Source: Solirubrobacterales bacterium (GTDB taxonomy: Bacteria > Actinomycetota > Thermoleophilia > Solirubrobacterales > 70-9). Taken from it: 64,000 bases of DNA. The position numbers and the translations under genes are program-made. This document shows, in pieces, positions 1-10,300 of this stretch (positions within the stretch are counted from its first letter, which is position 1; each line of letters opens with the position of its first letter). Below the pieces are notes generated by a model. That model was not told the origin of the DNA and did no database searches. It worked only from the letters and a program-made list of their open reading frames with translations. The DNA is taken from positions 62,001-126,000 of the forward strand of contig JAGQUT010000005.1 of assembly GCA_020438355.1 (NCBI GenBank), read 5' to 3'.

Positions 1-578
1 CCAAGCTCTTCATGTCGACCATCGATGCTGTTGGCGACGCCCACGGTGACGAGATGCTGACAGTCATCAGTGAGCGACTCCGTGCCAACTCCGCAAGTGA
101 CGATGATTTCCGCGATCGGCTGATGGGGCCCATTTACGACGAGAACTCCGATGTCGCCAGGTTCATCCTCTCGACGCTTGCTGAGGACCAGATGACCAAG
201 GAGACCAAAGTGGACCTTTGGCGGCAAGAGAACAATCGTTACGTCTGGACCATCGAGCATATTCTTCCGCAGGGGGAGAACTTGCCGTCCGCATGGCAGG
301 AGATGTTGGGTGGACCAGAGGTTGCGGCCGGGATTCAGGAGGAGCACCGGCATAGGCTCGGGAACCTCACCATAACGGCCTACAACAGCAACCTGGGAAA
401 CAAATCCTTCGTCGAGAAACGAGATCGTCAGGATCCTGGGGGCAGGCCTATCGGCTATCGAAACGGACTCTCGCTGAATCAGGACTTGGCCGTGAAAGAT
501 TCCTGGACGGCACAAGACATAGAGGAGCGAACTGAAGGCCTTACTGCGAGGGTCTTGGAACGCTTTCCGCTCGCGTAG
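1..578 (+). CDS. C-terminal part of a DUF262/DUF1524 (GmrSD-like) HNH nuclease, cut by window edge
   Basis: The reading frame is open from the first bases, so the start lies outside the window; the ATG at 12 is probably internal. The visible part matches the DUF1524 half of DUF262-DUF1524 proteins: IEHILPQ, then HRLGNLT, then an asparagine-rich NSNLGNKSF stretch, which together give the His-Asn-type HNH (ββα-metal) nuclease core. The family includes GmrSD-type restriction enzymes that cleave modified phage DNA, with the NTP-using DUF262 half upstream. Its position at the edge of a defence cluster fits. The substrate cannot be judged from this fragment. Confidence 0.8.
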   Translation, partial: KLFMSTIDAVGDAHGDEMLTVISERLRANSASDDDFRDRLMGPIYDENSDVARFILSTLAEDQMTKETKVDLWRQENNRYVWTIEHILPQGENLPSAWQEMLGGPEVAAGIQEEHRHRLGNLTITAYNSNLGNKSFVEKRDRQDPGGRPIGYRNGLSLNQDLAVKDSWTAQDIEERTEGLTARVLERFPLA

Positions 579-599
579 AGGTCTCTCCGGCAGAAAGCG

Positions 600-773
600 G
601 TGAAAAACGCTGGCTCGCGCACGATTCGCGCGACGTCCCGCGTCTATCGGTGGCTCAAAGGAACCGCGTCCATGGAACGTAAGATGGTGGTTAGATGCGA
701 GACTCTCGATGGACTGCTTGACTGCGCGGCACCGGGTCTCGACAGAGCCAGCCCGCCGACCGACGGAGGATAG
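600..773 (+). CDS. possible small leader ORF before the DUF499 gene
   Basis: An open frame from GTG 600 to TAG 771-773 encodes 57 residues with a basic first half. An alternative ATG at 672 has a Shine-Dalgarno-like AAAGGA (657-662) at good distance and would give 33 residues. The ORF ends 5 bases before the inferred DUF499 start, and the GGAGG that would serve that gene (765-769) lies inside its last codons. It could therefore be a translational leader rather than a functional protein. No family is recognised, and coding status is uncertain. Confidence 0.3.
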   Translation: MKNAGSRTIRATSRVYRWLKGTASMERKMVVRCETLDGLLDCAAPGLDRASPPTDGG

Positions 774-778
774 GGAGA

Positions 779-3700
779 ATTTCCAAACTAGAGCCAATTA
801 CCGATACCTGTATCCCGCGAGACGACGTTCGGGCAGGCAACCTGACAGACGCTCATTTCGCGGCCCAGCTGGACCGCATTGTCCGGAACCCGGACCAGTA
901 CCCCGTCTATGGTGACGCCGAGCAGTTCTTCGAGCTGACCTACCCCACCAGTGGACTGAAGGCGCTTCTAGCACGGGTCTTCGGTCGACTTTCGGATGCA
1001 AAAGTCGAGGGTGCCGAACATGGTGTAGTTCGTTCAGAAACAAGCTTTGGCGGTGGAAAGACCCACGGTCTGATCGCCACTTACCACTTGGCCAAAGGAG
1101 CGCGGCCATCGAACATCGCAGAGTTCATCGACCCCGAACTGATCCCCGATGGGTGCCAGATTGCCGCGGTAGTAGGCGACACGCTCGACCCCTCAGCTGG
1201 ACTCACCACTAGGGGCCATCACACCTACACAATTTGGGGCGAGATTGCGGCACAGCTGGGCCCCGCAGCCTTCAAGGCGATTCAGAACAACGAAACGGAC
1301 CGCACCGCGCCCGGTGACGACGTTTGGAAACAGGTGATCGAGGACAAGCCCACGATCATCGTTATCGACGAGCTGGCCGCCTACATGCGGACACTCTCCT
1401 CGTCGGGTAGCGCCGACATCAGGAGGATGGCTGAGGCGATGCCTGCCTTTCTGAAGCGTCTCTACGAAGCGGCAGCCGGCAATCCGAACCTGGTGGTGGT
1501 GATCACCTTCGCCAGCACTCGAAATGCCTTCGGCAAGGAGACCACCGACCTTGAGCAGGCCATGAAGGAAGCCGAGGGTTCGATTCGGGCAGACGAGGTT
1601 CAGAGCGTGACCGAAAGGGGCGGCTCGATTCTGAAACCCGCCGAAGACGATGAGATCGGAGAGATCCTCAAGCGCCGTCTCTTCAAAGAAATCGACCAGG
1701 ACGCCGCTCGCTCGGCTGGAGATGCGTACCGGGACCTTTACCAGGAGCTCAAGGACCGAAATGAGACGCTCTCGGGCGGCGCAGATCGGCCCGTTACCTA
1801 CGGCGAACAGGTCGCCCGCACCTACCCCTTCCACCCCGAGCTGATTCGCGTCCTCGACAAACGCCTGGGTGCGATACCCAACTTCCAGCGGGCCCGAGGT
1901 TCACTAAGGCTGCTCGCGGAAACGGTCGCGAATATCTACTCGGGAAGCGGAGAGAACCCCGAGATCATCAACCTCGCCGACATCGACCTTTCAAACACCG
2001 AGATCAGAAATTCACTAACCACCGGCATCGACCGATCCGAGTTCGACGGCGTAGCCGTGGCCGACTTCGCCGGACCAGACTCTCACGCTGCCCAAGTCGA
2101 CAGCACGAGGTTCGCCGGACGCCGTCCGTACGCCGTGAGAGCCGCCCGCACAGTGTTCATTCACTCGCTCGAGATCAGTGGCCAGACCGGCGCAGGAATC
2201 GGAGACTGGACTCTGGGCACGCTCGCCACCGGAGACGACCCTACGGTCATCGGAGAGGCGCTCAGCGAGCTCTCCCGGACGGCCTGGTACCTGGCTGAGG
2301 AGCCTGGAGAACGGTGGCGTTTCGTTACCGAGGAGCAACCGGCCAAGATCATCGCCTCAGAAGCGAAGAATGTCCCTAACACCGCGGTAAGGGAAGCGCT
2401 TGAGGCACGTATCGCCAAGATCTTCGCCGATGACGGAGCGGTCAAGGTGGTCCTCTTTCCAAGCGGCAGTGGAGATCTTCCCGAGAAGGCGGCGCTCCGG
2501 CTTGCCGTGATTCACCAGGACGACCTGACGGTGACATCCACGGATGCCTCCCCGCCCCCTTCCAAACTCGTTGGCTACCTCGAGAAGGCCGGAGCCAGCG
2601 AGTCGATCAGGACGAACCGCAACTCACTGTGCTTCCTAGTGGCGGACTCTGACGCAACCGAGTCGATGAAGAGCCGGATCAAGAACACGCTTGCGCTTGA
2701 GCGGATCGTTGAGGACTCGGCCAAAATGGCCAGCTTCGCCGAACCAGTGTCGAAGAAGCTTCAGAACCTTGCCGACCAGGCCCAGATGGAGACACGCATC
2801 GCCATAACGCGCTGCTACAAGCACCTCTACTACCCCTTCTCCGACCGGGCCAACAAGAATCTCCGCCACGTCGAGCTGAGTCCCTCGTCTCAGGGCGAGC
2901 AGAGCGGAAGCCACACCGCCCAGGTGATCGCTGCACTCGAAACGGCCGACAAGGTCCGAACCACCCCGCTCTCGACCGACCAGCTCAAATCCAAAGCCTG
3001 GCCGAAGGGCCAGGACTCTGTCACTACGAAGGAAGTCGCCGGGTGGTTCTGGAGCGATCACTCAGCGCCGATCCTGCTCGACCCCACGCTGCTTCGTGAA
3101 GCGATCAGGAAAGGCGTTGCCAACGACCAATGGGTGGTTTATGAAGCCCAGACCGAGCGAGCGTTTACAAAAGACGGACCCGCCCCTCCAGTTGAGATCT
3201 CCGACGACATTCTTCTCTACGAGCCAGCCGCTGCGGAAGATCTGGGCCTGAGCGGTAGAGCCCCTCGAGTTGAAGATGTGACAGCCATACTCGAGAACAC
3301 GCCGGCCATCGACGGCGACACACTCAGGGCCAAGCTAGAAGAGGCGACCAACCGTGAACCAAGCAAGGGGCAGGTGACCGAGATCCTTGCCCGCGGAGCC
3401 GAAGGCGGTGAGGACGCAAAGTTCGCGATCGTCTTCAAGACCCCTGCACCGGGAGACAAGGCTGCGATCCCGTCGGACATCCGCAAAGGCCCCCTCTCAT
3501 CCATGACGGTGCTGTCTATGGAAGAAGCCAGGCGGCTATCGCTCGATTTGCCCGGCCAAACCAAGATTCGTCCGGCCACAGGCTCTGGCGCGGCCGGAGT
3601 CGCTTTTCAGACGGTCCTCGATGAGGTGAATGACTCTCCCGCTGAATCGGTACAGACTCTCGAGGTCAAGGCCAAAGCCGACCCAGGGGAAGGAACCCGT

Positions 3701-4018
3701 GACGTGAAGCTCCTCGGGATGGCGATCGCCCAACTCCCGAAGCACGACATCTCCGCGTCGATAAGCGTCGAGATGGACTTCATAGGACTGAAGCCCGGAG
3801 CCGAGATTCACCTCAGCGGTCCGGCACGCGACTACCAGAAGATCGAGGATGAACTTATCGCGCTTGGCACCAAAGCAAGCGATTTCCAGGGGACCTTCAG
3901 CCTTGTCTTCGACTTCGGAGAAGGTGTAGAGGCCGACGCCGCGGAGTTCGAGGCAGTCCGAAAGACCATTGTGGGCCTCGACCCTGGCGAAGTCACTGTT
4001 ACTGCGAGGCTTGTGTGA
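779..4018 (+). CDS. DUF499-family large P-loop ATPase (BrxC/PglY-like)
   Basis: This is a large AAA-type ATPase of the DUF499 family, the group that includes BrxC/PglY of BREX systems. Walker A (SFGGGKTH, about residues 88-95) and Walker B (IIVIDELAAYM, about 190-200) are both present. The first TTG or ATG would cut off Walker A, so the gene must start earlier. The frame upstream reads a typical family N-terminus (CIPRDDVRAGNLTD) and contains no ATG or GTG back to the stop at 719. The best start is ATT at 779, 9 bases after GGAGG; the total is then about 1079 residues, normal for the family. The next gene overlaps its stop codon. The likely role is an energy-using core subunit of the defence cassette; this is inferred from the family. 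Confidence 0.8.
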   Translation: MSKLEPITDTCIPRDDVRAGNLTDAHFAAQLDRIVRNPDQYPVYGDAEQFFELTYPTSGLKALLARVFGRLSDAKVEGAEHGVVRSETSFGGGKTHGLIATYHLAKGARPSNIAEFIDPELIPDGCQIAAVVGDTLDPSAGLTTRGHHTYTIWGEIAAQLGPAAFKAIQNNETDRTAPGDDVWKQVIEDKPTIIVIDELAAYMRTLSSSGSADIRRMAEAMPAFLKRLYEAAAGNPNLVVVITFASTRNAFGKETTDLEQAMKEAEGSIRADEVQSVTERGGSILKPAEDDEIGEILKRRLFKEIDQDAARSAGDAYRDLYQELKDRNETLSGGADRPVTYGEQVARTYPFHPELIRVLDKRLGAIPNFQRARGSLRLLAETVANIYSGSGENPEIINLADIDLSNTEIRNSLTTGIDRSEFDGVAVADFAGPDSHAAQVDSTRFAGRRPYAVRAARTVFIHSLEISGQTGAGIGDWTLGTLATGDDPTVIGEALSELSRTAWYLAEEPGERWRFVTEEQPAKIIASEAKNVPNTAVREALEARIAKIFADDGAVKVVLFPSGSGDLPEKAALRLAVIHQDDLTVTSTDASPPPSKLVGYLEKAGASESIRTNRNSLCFLVADSDATESMKSRIKNTLALERIVEDSAKMASFAEPVSKKLQNLADQAQMETRIAITRCYKHLYYPFSDRANKNLRHVELSPSSQGEQSGSHTAQVIAALETADKVRTTPLSTDQLKSKAWPKGQDSVTTKEVAGWFWSDHSAPILLDPTLLREAIRKGVANDQWVVYEAQTERAFTKDGPAPPVEISDDILLYEPAAAEDLGLSGRAPRVEDVTAILENTPAIDGDTLRAKLEEATNREPSKGQVTEILARGAEGGEDAKFAIVFKTPAPGDKAAIPSDIRKGPLSSMTVLSMEEARRLSLDLPGQTKIRPATGSGAAGVAFQTVLDEVNDSPAESVQTLEVKAKADPGEGTRDVKLLGMAIAQLPKHDISASISVEMDFIGLKPGAEIHLSGPARDYQKIEDELIALGTKASDFQGTFSLVFDFGEGVEADAAEFEAVRKTIVGLDPGEVTVTARLV

Positions 4019-4458
4019 TGTCCCTGGCTCCAGAGCGAGACAAGCCGCTTTCCTTCGAGCTTGAAGCCACTGAGAGCGGTGGTAGTGAGCGCATAGGCAT
4101 AAGGCTCACCGAAGCTGGCTCATCCAGCGGGCACCGACTACAGATTCGCTTAGGGTCGTCCCCCACCGAACGCATCAGCAACAGCCTCACGAACGCCCTC
4201 CGCGAATCGAAGATCAAACCGGGCCAGCTCAGTCCGCGGCGAAAGGCCCCTCTGGCCCTCGTCGAGGAAGCCGGGGTGCGGCTTGCTCTGGTGATGGTTG
4301 CGACCAAGCCCGTCTCCCTGCGTCGGAGGGTTACCGAGATCGAGGAAGGCATTGCCGCGATGAGCACGGAAGAGACCTACTACTGGTACTCAAAATGCAC
4401 AGGCGCGGAGCGCAACCGATCCCAACGCGCACTTCGACTGCTTGTCTCAGGTGAATGA
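4018..4458 (+). CDS. small accessory protein of the DUF499/DUF1156 cassette
   Basis: The product is about 146 residues, translated from ATG 4018 (overlapping the DUF499 stop as TGATG) or GTG 4015. The C-terminus has a distinctive block, EETYYWYSKCTG followed by a basic/leucine segment RALRLLVSGE. No catalytic motif, signal peptide or membrane segment is seen. It is wedged between the ATPase and methylase genes with stop/start overlap, so it is probably made in stoichiometry with them. The C-terminal block recurs in the last gene of the cassette (10598-10849). It may belong to one of the recently numbered DUF families found in these loci, but I cannot name it securely. Confidence 0.7.
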   Translation: MSLAPERDKPLSFELEATESGGSERIGIRLTEAGSSSGHRLQIRLGSSPTERISNSLTNALRESKIKPGQLSPRRKAPLALVEEAGVRLALVMVATKPVSLRRRVTEIEEGIAAMSTEETYYWYSKCTGAERNRSQRALRLLVSGE

Positions 4459-4459
4459 G

Positions 4460-7369
4460 ATGAGCAGCCCCCGGGTAATGATCGAAGAATGGTTACCGAC
4501 TGTCGAGCTTGGAATTGAGAGTCGGCGTGAAAGAGGCGCCGCGAACGCGCTACCGCCAATCAGTTTCTTGCATATATGGTGGGCCCGAAGGCCATTGGTT
4601 GCCGCTGCCGGAACGGTTCTTGGGAGTGTTCTTCCGGCTTGGTCGAGCGAACTAGCCGATGCATTCCCGACAGTGCCCGAATTCCAGGACGAGACTTCCT
4701 ATCGTCAGTGGTTTCTCCGCCTCTGTGGAATATGGGGAGATCCAGTAGCCGCTAAACAGAGGATTGCAATTGCCAACGCGACTGGGGAGGTACTTGGCTC
4801 TGCGGCCTACGGATACAAGCAAGCCTTTCACAATTCCCCTGATTCAAAGACAATTGATCAGCTTCATCAGGTGTTAAGTCACACGTGGGGACGGGTACCC
4901 CTAGTCTGCGACCCCACAGCTGGGGGTGGGTCAATCCCATTTGAGGCGACTCGTTACGGGCTGCGCATTGTGGCAAACGATTTGAACCCTATAGCTACGA
5001 GCATTCTCAGAGCTTCTATTCGTGCCCCCTCAGACTTTGGAGCCTCACTAGTACCTGACATACGTGAGTGGGGTACTAAGCTCACGGAACGGATCAAGAC
5101 CCGTCTGCTCCCCTTCTTTGACATGCCGGCTGAACCGAGGAGTGACAACAACAGTTACATCTTTGCCAGAACGGTTGCCTGTCCACGCACTGGAAAGACT
5201 GTTCCCCTTGTGCCTAACTGGTGGCTTCGGAAGGGCGACAAGGGAGTCGCGGTAAGACTCATCACCGAACAAAACGGAGTTGAACTCGAGACGCCGGAAT
5301 TCGAGGTTGTCGCGAAACGCGATATTGATTTCGATGCCGATAACGGCACGGTAGCCGGAGGCATGGGGGTTTCACCGTGGGACCAACTCGCGATCGAAGG
5401 CGACTACATAAAATCCGAGGCTAAAGCAGGCCGCATGGGGTCCATACTCTATGCCGTGGCAACACGAGTGGGCAGGGTCCGTGGGTTTCGAGCCCCTGAT
5501 CAGATCGACTTGGACTCAATCAGAGCCGCCGAATCCGAACTGGAGCGCCTGCTTCCTATGTGGGAGGCCGAGGACGTCATTCCAGACGAAACCAGGTATA
5601 TAGGCCCCGCAGATCGGTCGGCGAACTACGGAATTAGCCATCATCGGGACCTGTTCTCTCCTCGGCAGCTCCTCGTCCACGGGACCTTTGTTGAGGAGTT
5701 TCGAAAGCTAACAGCCGAGATCCACGCCGAACTGGGCACTGAGCGCGGTGATGCCGTCCTTACGGAAATCGGGATGATGCAGGGCAAGGCTGTGAACTGG
5801 AATGCAGCGTTGTCGAGTTGGAACGCTGCGAGGCAGACGATGCGCAGCGTCTTCGACCGCCACGATTTTGCATTCAAGTGGACCTATGCTGAGTTCGAAG
5901 GTGCCAGCGAACTGTTCCCCTGGTGTCTCGATCAGGTTGTCGGTGCGTATCAGGGAATCTGCGAACTAATCGAACCTTCCGACGCAGATCGGGCCGATGT
6001 GAAGAAGGTAGAGCGACCGGTTCCAACTATCACCGCTGGAAATGGGGCCGATCTAGATGGAGTGGATTCAGGCTCGGTCGAACTTGTGTGTATCGATCCC
6101 CCCTACTACGACAATGTGATGTACGCGGAGCTAGCGGACTTCTTCTATGTCTGGGAGAAGCGCACGCTTGGCCGCATTCACCCTGATCTCTTCGTATCCG
6201 AACTCACAGACAAACAGAACGAGGCAGTCGCCAACCCTGCTCGGTTCGCGGACTTCGGTCCCCGGCGGAAGGAACTAGCCAACCAGGACTACCAAGCCAA
6301 GATGGAAGCTATATTCGCCGAGTCCTCCCGCATTCTGCGTGACGACGGGGTGATGACTGTCATGTTCACCCACAAGAAGGCGGAAGCCTGGGACACCCTC
6401 GGGACCGCCCTGATGGAGGCCGGCTTCACGATTGAGACTTCTTGGCCGGTCAACACGGAGTTCGAGCACAGTCTCCATCAGGCCAAGAAGAATGCGGCCG
6501 CATCGACCATCATGCTGGTTTGCCGTAAACGGGCTGCGCGCCTGGAAGGCGATACCAATCCGTACTTCGATGATCTTGAAGCGGAAGTCCGGGCAGCGGC
6601 CAGAGAGGCTATGGAGCGGTTTTCCAACGCGGGTATCGAAGGTGTCGACTTGCTGCTCGCTACCTACGGGCCGGCGCTCTCGGTGATTTCGTCGGCCTGG
6701 CCGGTCTACTCATCCGAGGCCGATGATTCGGGTCGCTCGCTCCTGCTGCGCCCGGAACAAGCCCTTGAGGCGGCAAGAGAGGAGTTGGTTTCCCGCCAGA
6801 TCAAGAGGTTGGTGGGAACCGAAGCGAATCTTGACCCTTTGACCGATTTCGCAATGATCGCCTGGGACACCTTCCGCGCAGCAGAGTTTCCCTTTGACGA
6901 GGCAAGGCGCCTCGCCCTCGCGGTTGGCGGACTTGACGTGGACGATCTGGTCAAGGCGCGACTGCTCGAGAAAAAGGCGGGTTCGGTCGTAATGCTCGAG
7001 CCGAAGAAGCGGGTTCGTCGCGGAGACGACCCGACGCTTCCCGGCGTACGCCCTGCGGCCACGGAGTTCGGCGCCTCGATTGATGCTGTACATACCCTGA
7101 TCTATGTCGCAGACGTCGATGGCGTGCCCGCTGCCAGAGCACTGATCGCCCGGGCCGGAATAGATAAAGACGAAGCCTTCCTGGCGTGCTTCCAGGGTCT
7201 TGTGAACTCGATACCGCGCACCAAAGACAAGGGCGAGTGGGTCAGACCCGAAGCCGCAACGCTTGATCTGCTCGCAACCACCTGCTTCCCGGACATCCAA
7301 GTGCCGATTGACCCTGATCCGGCGTACGAAGAAGACGACCAGCAGGAGCTGGACCTATCGGGCACATGA
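4460..7369 (+). CDS. DUF1156 adenine-specific DNA methyltransferase (PglXI-like)
   Basis: This is a class I SAM-dependent DNA methylase of the DUF1156 family (COG1743 type), about 969 residues. The N-terminus carries the DUF1156 signature (IEEWLP...ESRRER...WWARRPLVAA). SAM-binding motif I is DPTAGGGS near residue 152. The catalytic motif DPPYYDNVMYAEL is near residue 546, so a large region of nearly 400 residues lies between them and probably reads the target. DPPY indicates amino-methylation, most likely N6-adenine. ATG 4460 follows AGGTGA and matches the family start; TTG 4442 is also in frame. In BREX type 3 this family modifies host DNA and is needed for defence; the same role is inferred here. 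Confidence 0.88.
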   Translation: MSSPRVMIEEWLPTVELGIESRRERGAANALPPISFLHIWWARRPLVAAAGTVLGSVLPAWSSELADAFPTVPEFQDETSYRQWFLRLCGIWGDPVAAKQRIAIANATGEVLGSAAYGYKQAFHNSPDSKTIDQLHQVLSHTWGRVPLVCDPTAGGGSIPFEATRYGLRIVANDLNPIATSILRASIRAPSDFGASLVPDIREWGTKLTERIKTRLLPFFDMPAEPRSDNNSYIFARTVACPRTGKTVPLVPNWWLRKGDKGVAVRLITEQNGVELETPEFEVVAKRDIDFDADNGTVAGGMGVSPWDQLAIEGDYIKSEAKAGRMGSILYAVATRVGRVRGFRAPDQIDLDSIRAAESELERLLPMWEAEDVIPDETRYIGPADRSANYGISHHRDLFSPRQLLVHGTFVEEFRKLTAEIHAELGTERGDAVLTEIGMMQGKAVNWNAALSSWNAARQTMRSVFDRHDFAFKWTYAEFEGASELFPWCLDQVVGAYQGICELIEPSDADRADVKKVERPVPTITAGNGADLDGVDSGSVELVCIDPPYYDNVMYAELADFFYVWEKRTLGRIHPDLFVSELTDKQNEAVANPARFADFGPRRKELANQDYQAKMEAIFAESSRILRDDGVMTVMFTHKKAEAWDTLGTALMEAGFTIETSWPVNTEFEHSLHQAKKNAAASTIMLVCRKRAARLEGDTNPYFDDLEAEVRAAAREAMERFSNAGIEGVDLLLATYGPALSVISSAWPVYSSEADDSGRSLLLRPEQALEAAREELVSRQIKRLVGTEANLDPLTDFAMIAWDTFRAAEFPFDEARRLALAVGGLDVDDLVKARLLEKKAGSVVMLEPKKRVRRGDDPTLPGVRPAATEFGASIDAVHTLIYVADVDGVPAARALIARAGIDKDEAFLACFQGLVNSIPRTKDKGEWVRPEAATLDLLATTCFPDIQVPIDPDPAYEEDDQQELDLSGT

Positions 7370-10300
7370 GCGGGTTTCGGCATCTCGAACTGGGGAACTC
7401 CTACTACCCCGATGATGACCCGCTTACTACCTTCTACGTCCCAGCCCTGAAGGTCGCAGCTTCCTACGACCGGATCGCCGGCTACTTTCGCTCGTCGGCT
7501 CTTTCGGCTGCCGCTCTTGGACTCGGGCACTTCATCGAGAACGGCGGTCGGATGCGCCTGATTGTTGGCGCTCAGCTTGATCCCGCTGACATCAGGGCAA
7601 CCACGGAAGGGGCTGACCTGGCCGAGGTTGTAGCCAAGCGAATGGAGGGCTCGCCACTCGAGGTGGCTGACGCCGTGGTCGAGCAGCGCATTGCGGTGCT
7701 GGCGTGGCTGGTCAGGGAGGGCAGACTTGAAATCAAGGTTGGGGTGCCGACAAACAGTCTCGGCAACCCGCTACGCCCCCAGGAAGCCGCTGGCTACTTC
7801 CACACCAAGCTTGCAGTGATGACCGACAGTGAAGGCGACAGGATCGCATTCAAGGGTTCGGTCAATGAGACGGAGTCCGCCTGGCGCTACAACCACGAGC
7901 AGTTCGATGTGTACCGATCGTGGGTCGAGCCGATCTGGGAGACGTTCGGCAAAGAAATCGTCGACCGCTTCGATAAGTACTGGACTGGCAGCCCCGATGT
8001 GGGCTGGGCGATCCTGGATCTGCCCGAAGCGCTCAGGGAGGATCTGGTGAGAAGGGCACCCCCGCCTGACCGGACCCCGCCGGCGCGCGATCCACTCGAG
8101 TCGGAAGGCCCAACGGTGACGAATGCCAGAGACCGAGCGCTGATTGACTACATCCGGAAAGCCCCGTCTCTCGACGGCGGAACGGGAGTTGGAACTGCGA
8201 CAGCCCCGGTTTCGCCGTATCCACACCAGACCGCGATCACGCGCCGAGCGGTTGCCACCTTTCCACGTGGTTACCTGCTCGCAGACGAAGTTGGGCTCGG
8301 AAAGACAATCGAAGCGGGACTGATTCTCCGGGAGCTTCTTGTTGCCGGGAGGATCGAGACGGCGCTTCTACTGGTTCCGGCCTCCGTGATCAGACAGTGG
8401 CAGCAGGAGCTCTACGAGAGGACCGGTGTTTCGGTTCCGAGATACGACGGACAGCGATTCCTCGACCACGAGGACCGTGAGCTGGCCGCGCCTCCAGGCG
8501 TCTCGCCCTGGAAAGCATTCCCGGTGCTGCTCGCAAGCTCACATCTGGCCCGGCGGGAGACGCGGCGCGATGAGTTACTCAAGGCGGGTCCGTGGGATGT
8601 CGTGCTCGTCGACGAAGCCCATCACGCCAGACGCCGGAGCAAGGATGCTGGCGACCGAAATGCTCTGCTCCGACTCCTCAGGGACATGCGAAACGCACAG
8701 AGCTGGAAGGCGCTTTACCTGGCTTCGGCCACCCCGATGCAGATGAACGCCTATGAAGCCTGGGATCTCCTGGTTCTACTGGGCTTGGAAGGCCGGTGGG
8801 CCGACAGCTCGGAGACCTTTGTTGCCTACTACGCAGAGCTTCGCAAGGACTTTGACGATCGGAACTGGGCCTTTCTTTCGCAGATGTCCGGGGACTACTT
8901 CGCCGACGGAGAGGCCCGTAGGGACGCGGCTCTGGAGGCAGCGATCAAGGACAAGTTTGGAATGGCAAGGACTCGCGCGATCAGGGAGGTGGGGACCGAG
9001 GGGATCAGCCCGGCAGCCGCCCAAAGCCTGGACAAGGCGCTCCGCGAACCGATGGACGCCTGGCTGCAGAACCACACGCCGATGCGCGACCGTGTTTTTC
9101 GCACCACCCGAACGACCCTCCGTCGCTACAAGGCGGACGGACTCATCCCTGCCGAGGTGAACATTCCTCACCGTGAAGTCGACGACCGCTTTATCGAGAT
9201 GACCGAAAGCGAGCAGGCACTCTACGAACGGATCGAAACCTACATATCGCGGTTCTACGACAAGGCAAAGCAGACAAGCGGTCAGAAGCGCAAGGCTCTC
9301 GGGTTCATCATGACCGTCTATCGGAGGCGTCTGACCTCGTCCTTTGAAGCGGTTGAGCGGAGTCTGGAACGTAGGCTCGAGGCAATCGAGAACACCGGTG
9401 CGCCTTTGCTTGACGAAGATGACCGGGCCGCCGCCGAAGACACCCTCTTCGATGACGAAAACGAAGAACTGGTGACGAACGAAGCTCTCGATGACGAAGT
9501 CTCTGAGATCAAGTCATTTCTCGCCGAACTCGCCAAGCGACCGTCGATCGAGACCAAGATGGGGCGCTTGATCAACGATCTGGACGACACCTTTCGCGGC
9601 GCCCACGACACCGTGGTGATCTTCACGCAGTACACCGACACGATGGACTACATCCGCGAGATGCTGAAGACCAAGTTCCACGCGGGACTTGGCTGCTACT
9701 CAGGAAGAGGTGGCGAGCGGTGGGATCCGACCACCCAGCAGTGGCAGCAGATCAGCAAGGAAGAGATCAAAACCGCGTTTCGCGCTGGTGAGATCAAGGT
9801 CCTGATCGGCACCGACTCAATGAGCGAAGGACTGAACCTCCAGACCAGCGGCCGGCTGATCAACTACGACATGCCCTGGAACTTCATGCGAGTTGAGCAG
9901 CGGATCGGCCGCATCGACCGAATTGGAGGCAAAGCCAAAGTCGAGATCACCAACTACTTCTACGAAGGCACCGTCGAAGAACAGATCTACCGGGGTATCG
10001 CCGAGGATTTCGACTGGTTTCAAGACGTGGTCGGACCAGCCCAGCCGGTGCTGCGACAAGTCGAGAGCGCCATCACCGACATCGCCATGCAAACCCCGAG
10101 TGAGCGACGCTCAGCAGAGCTTGCCCAACGCGTCGAGCAGATCCGCCTAGACATCGAAAAGGCTGCGGAAAGTCCGGTCACCCTCAGCGACATGGAACAC
10201 GATGAAGGTGTCGGCCCCTCCCCTCCGCCAGCAATCGACCTTTCAACCCTTGAGCGAACGATGGTCGCTCTCTCAGGCATCGATAAGTACCTGGTGCCTA

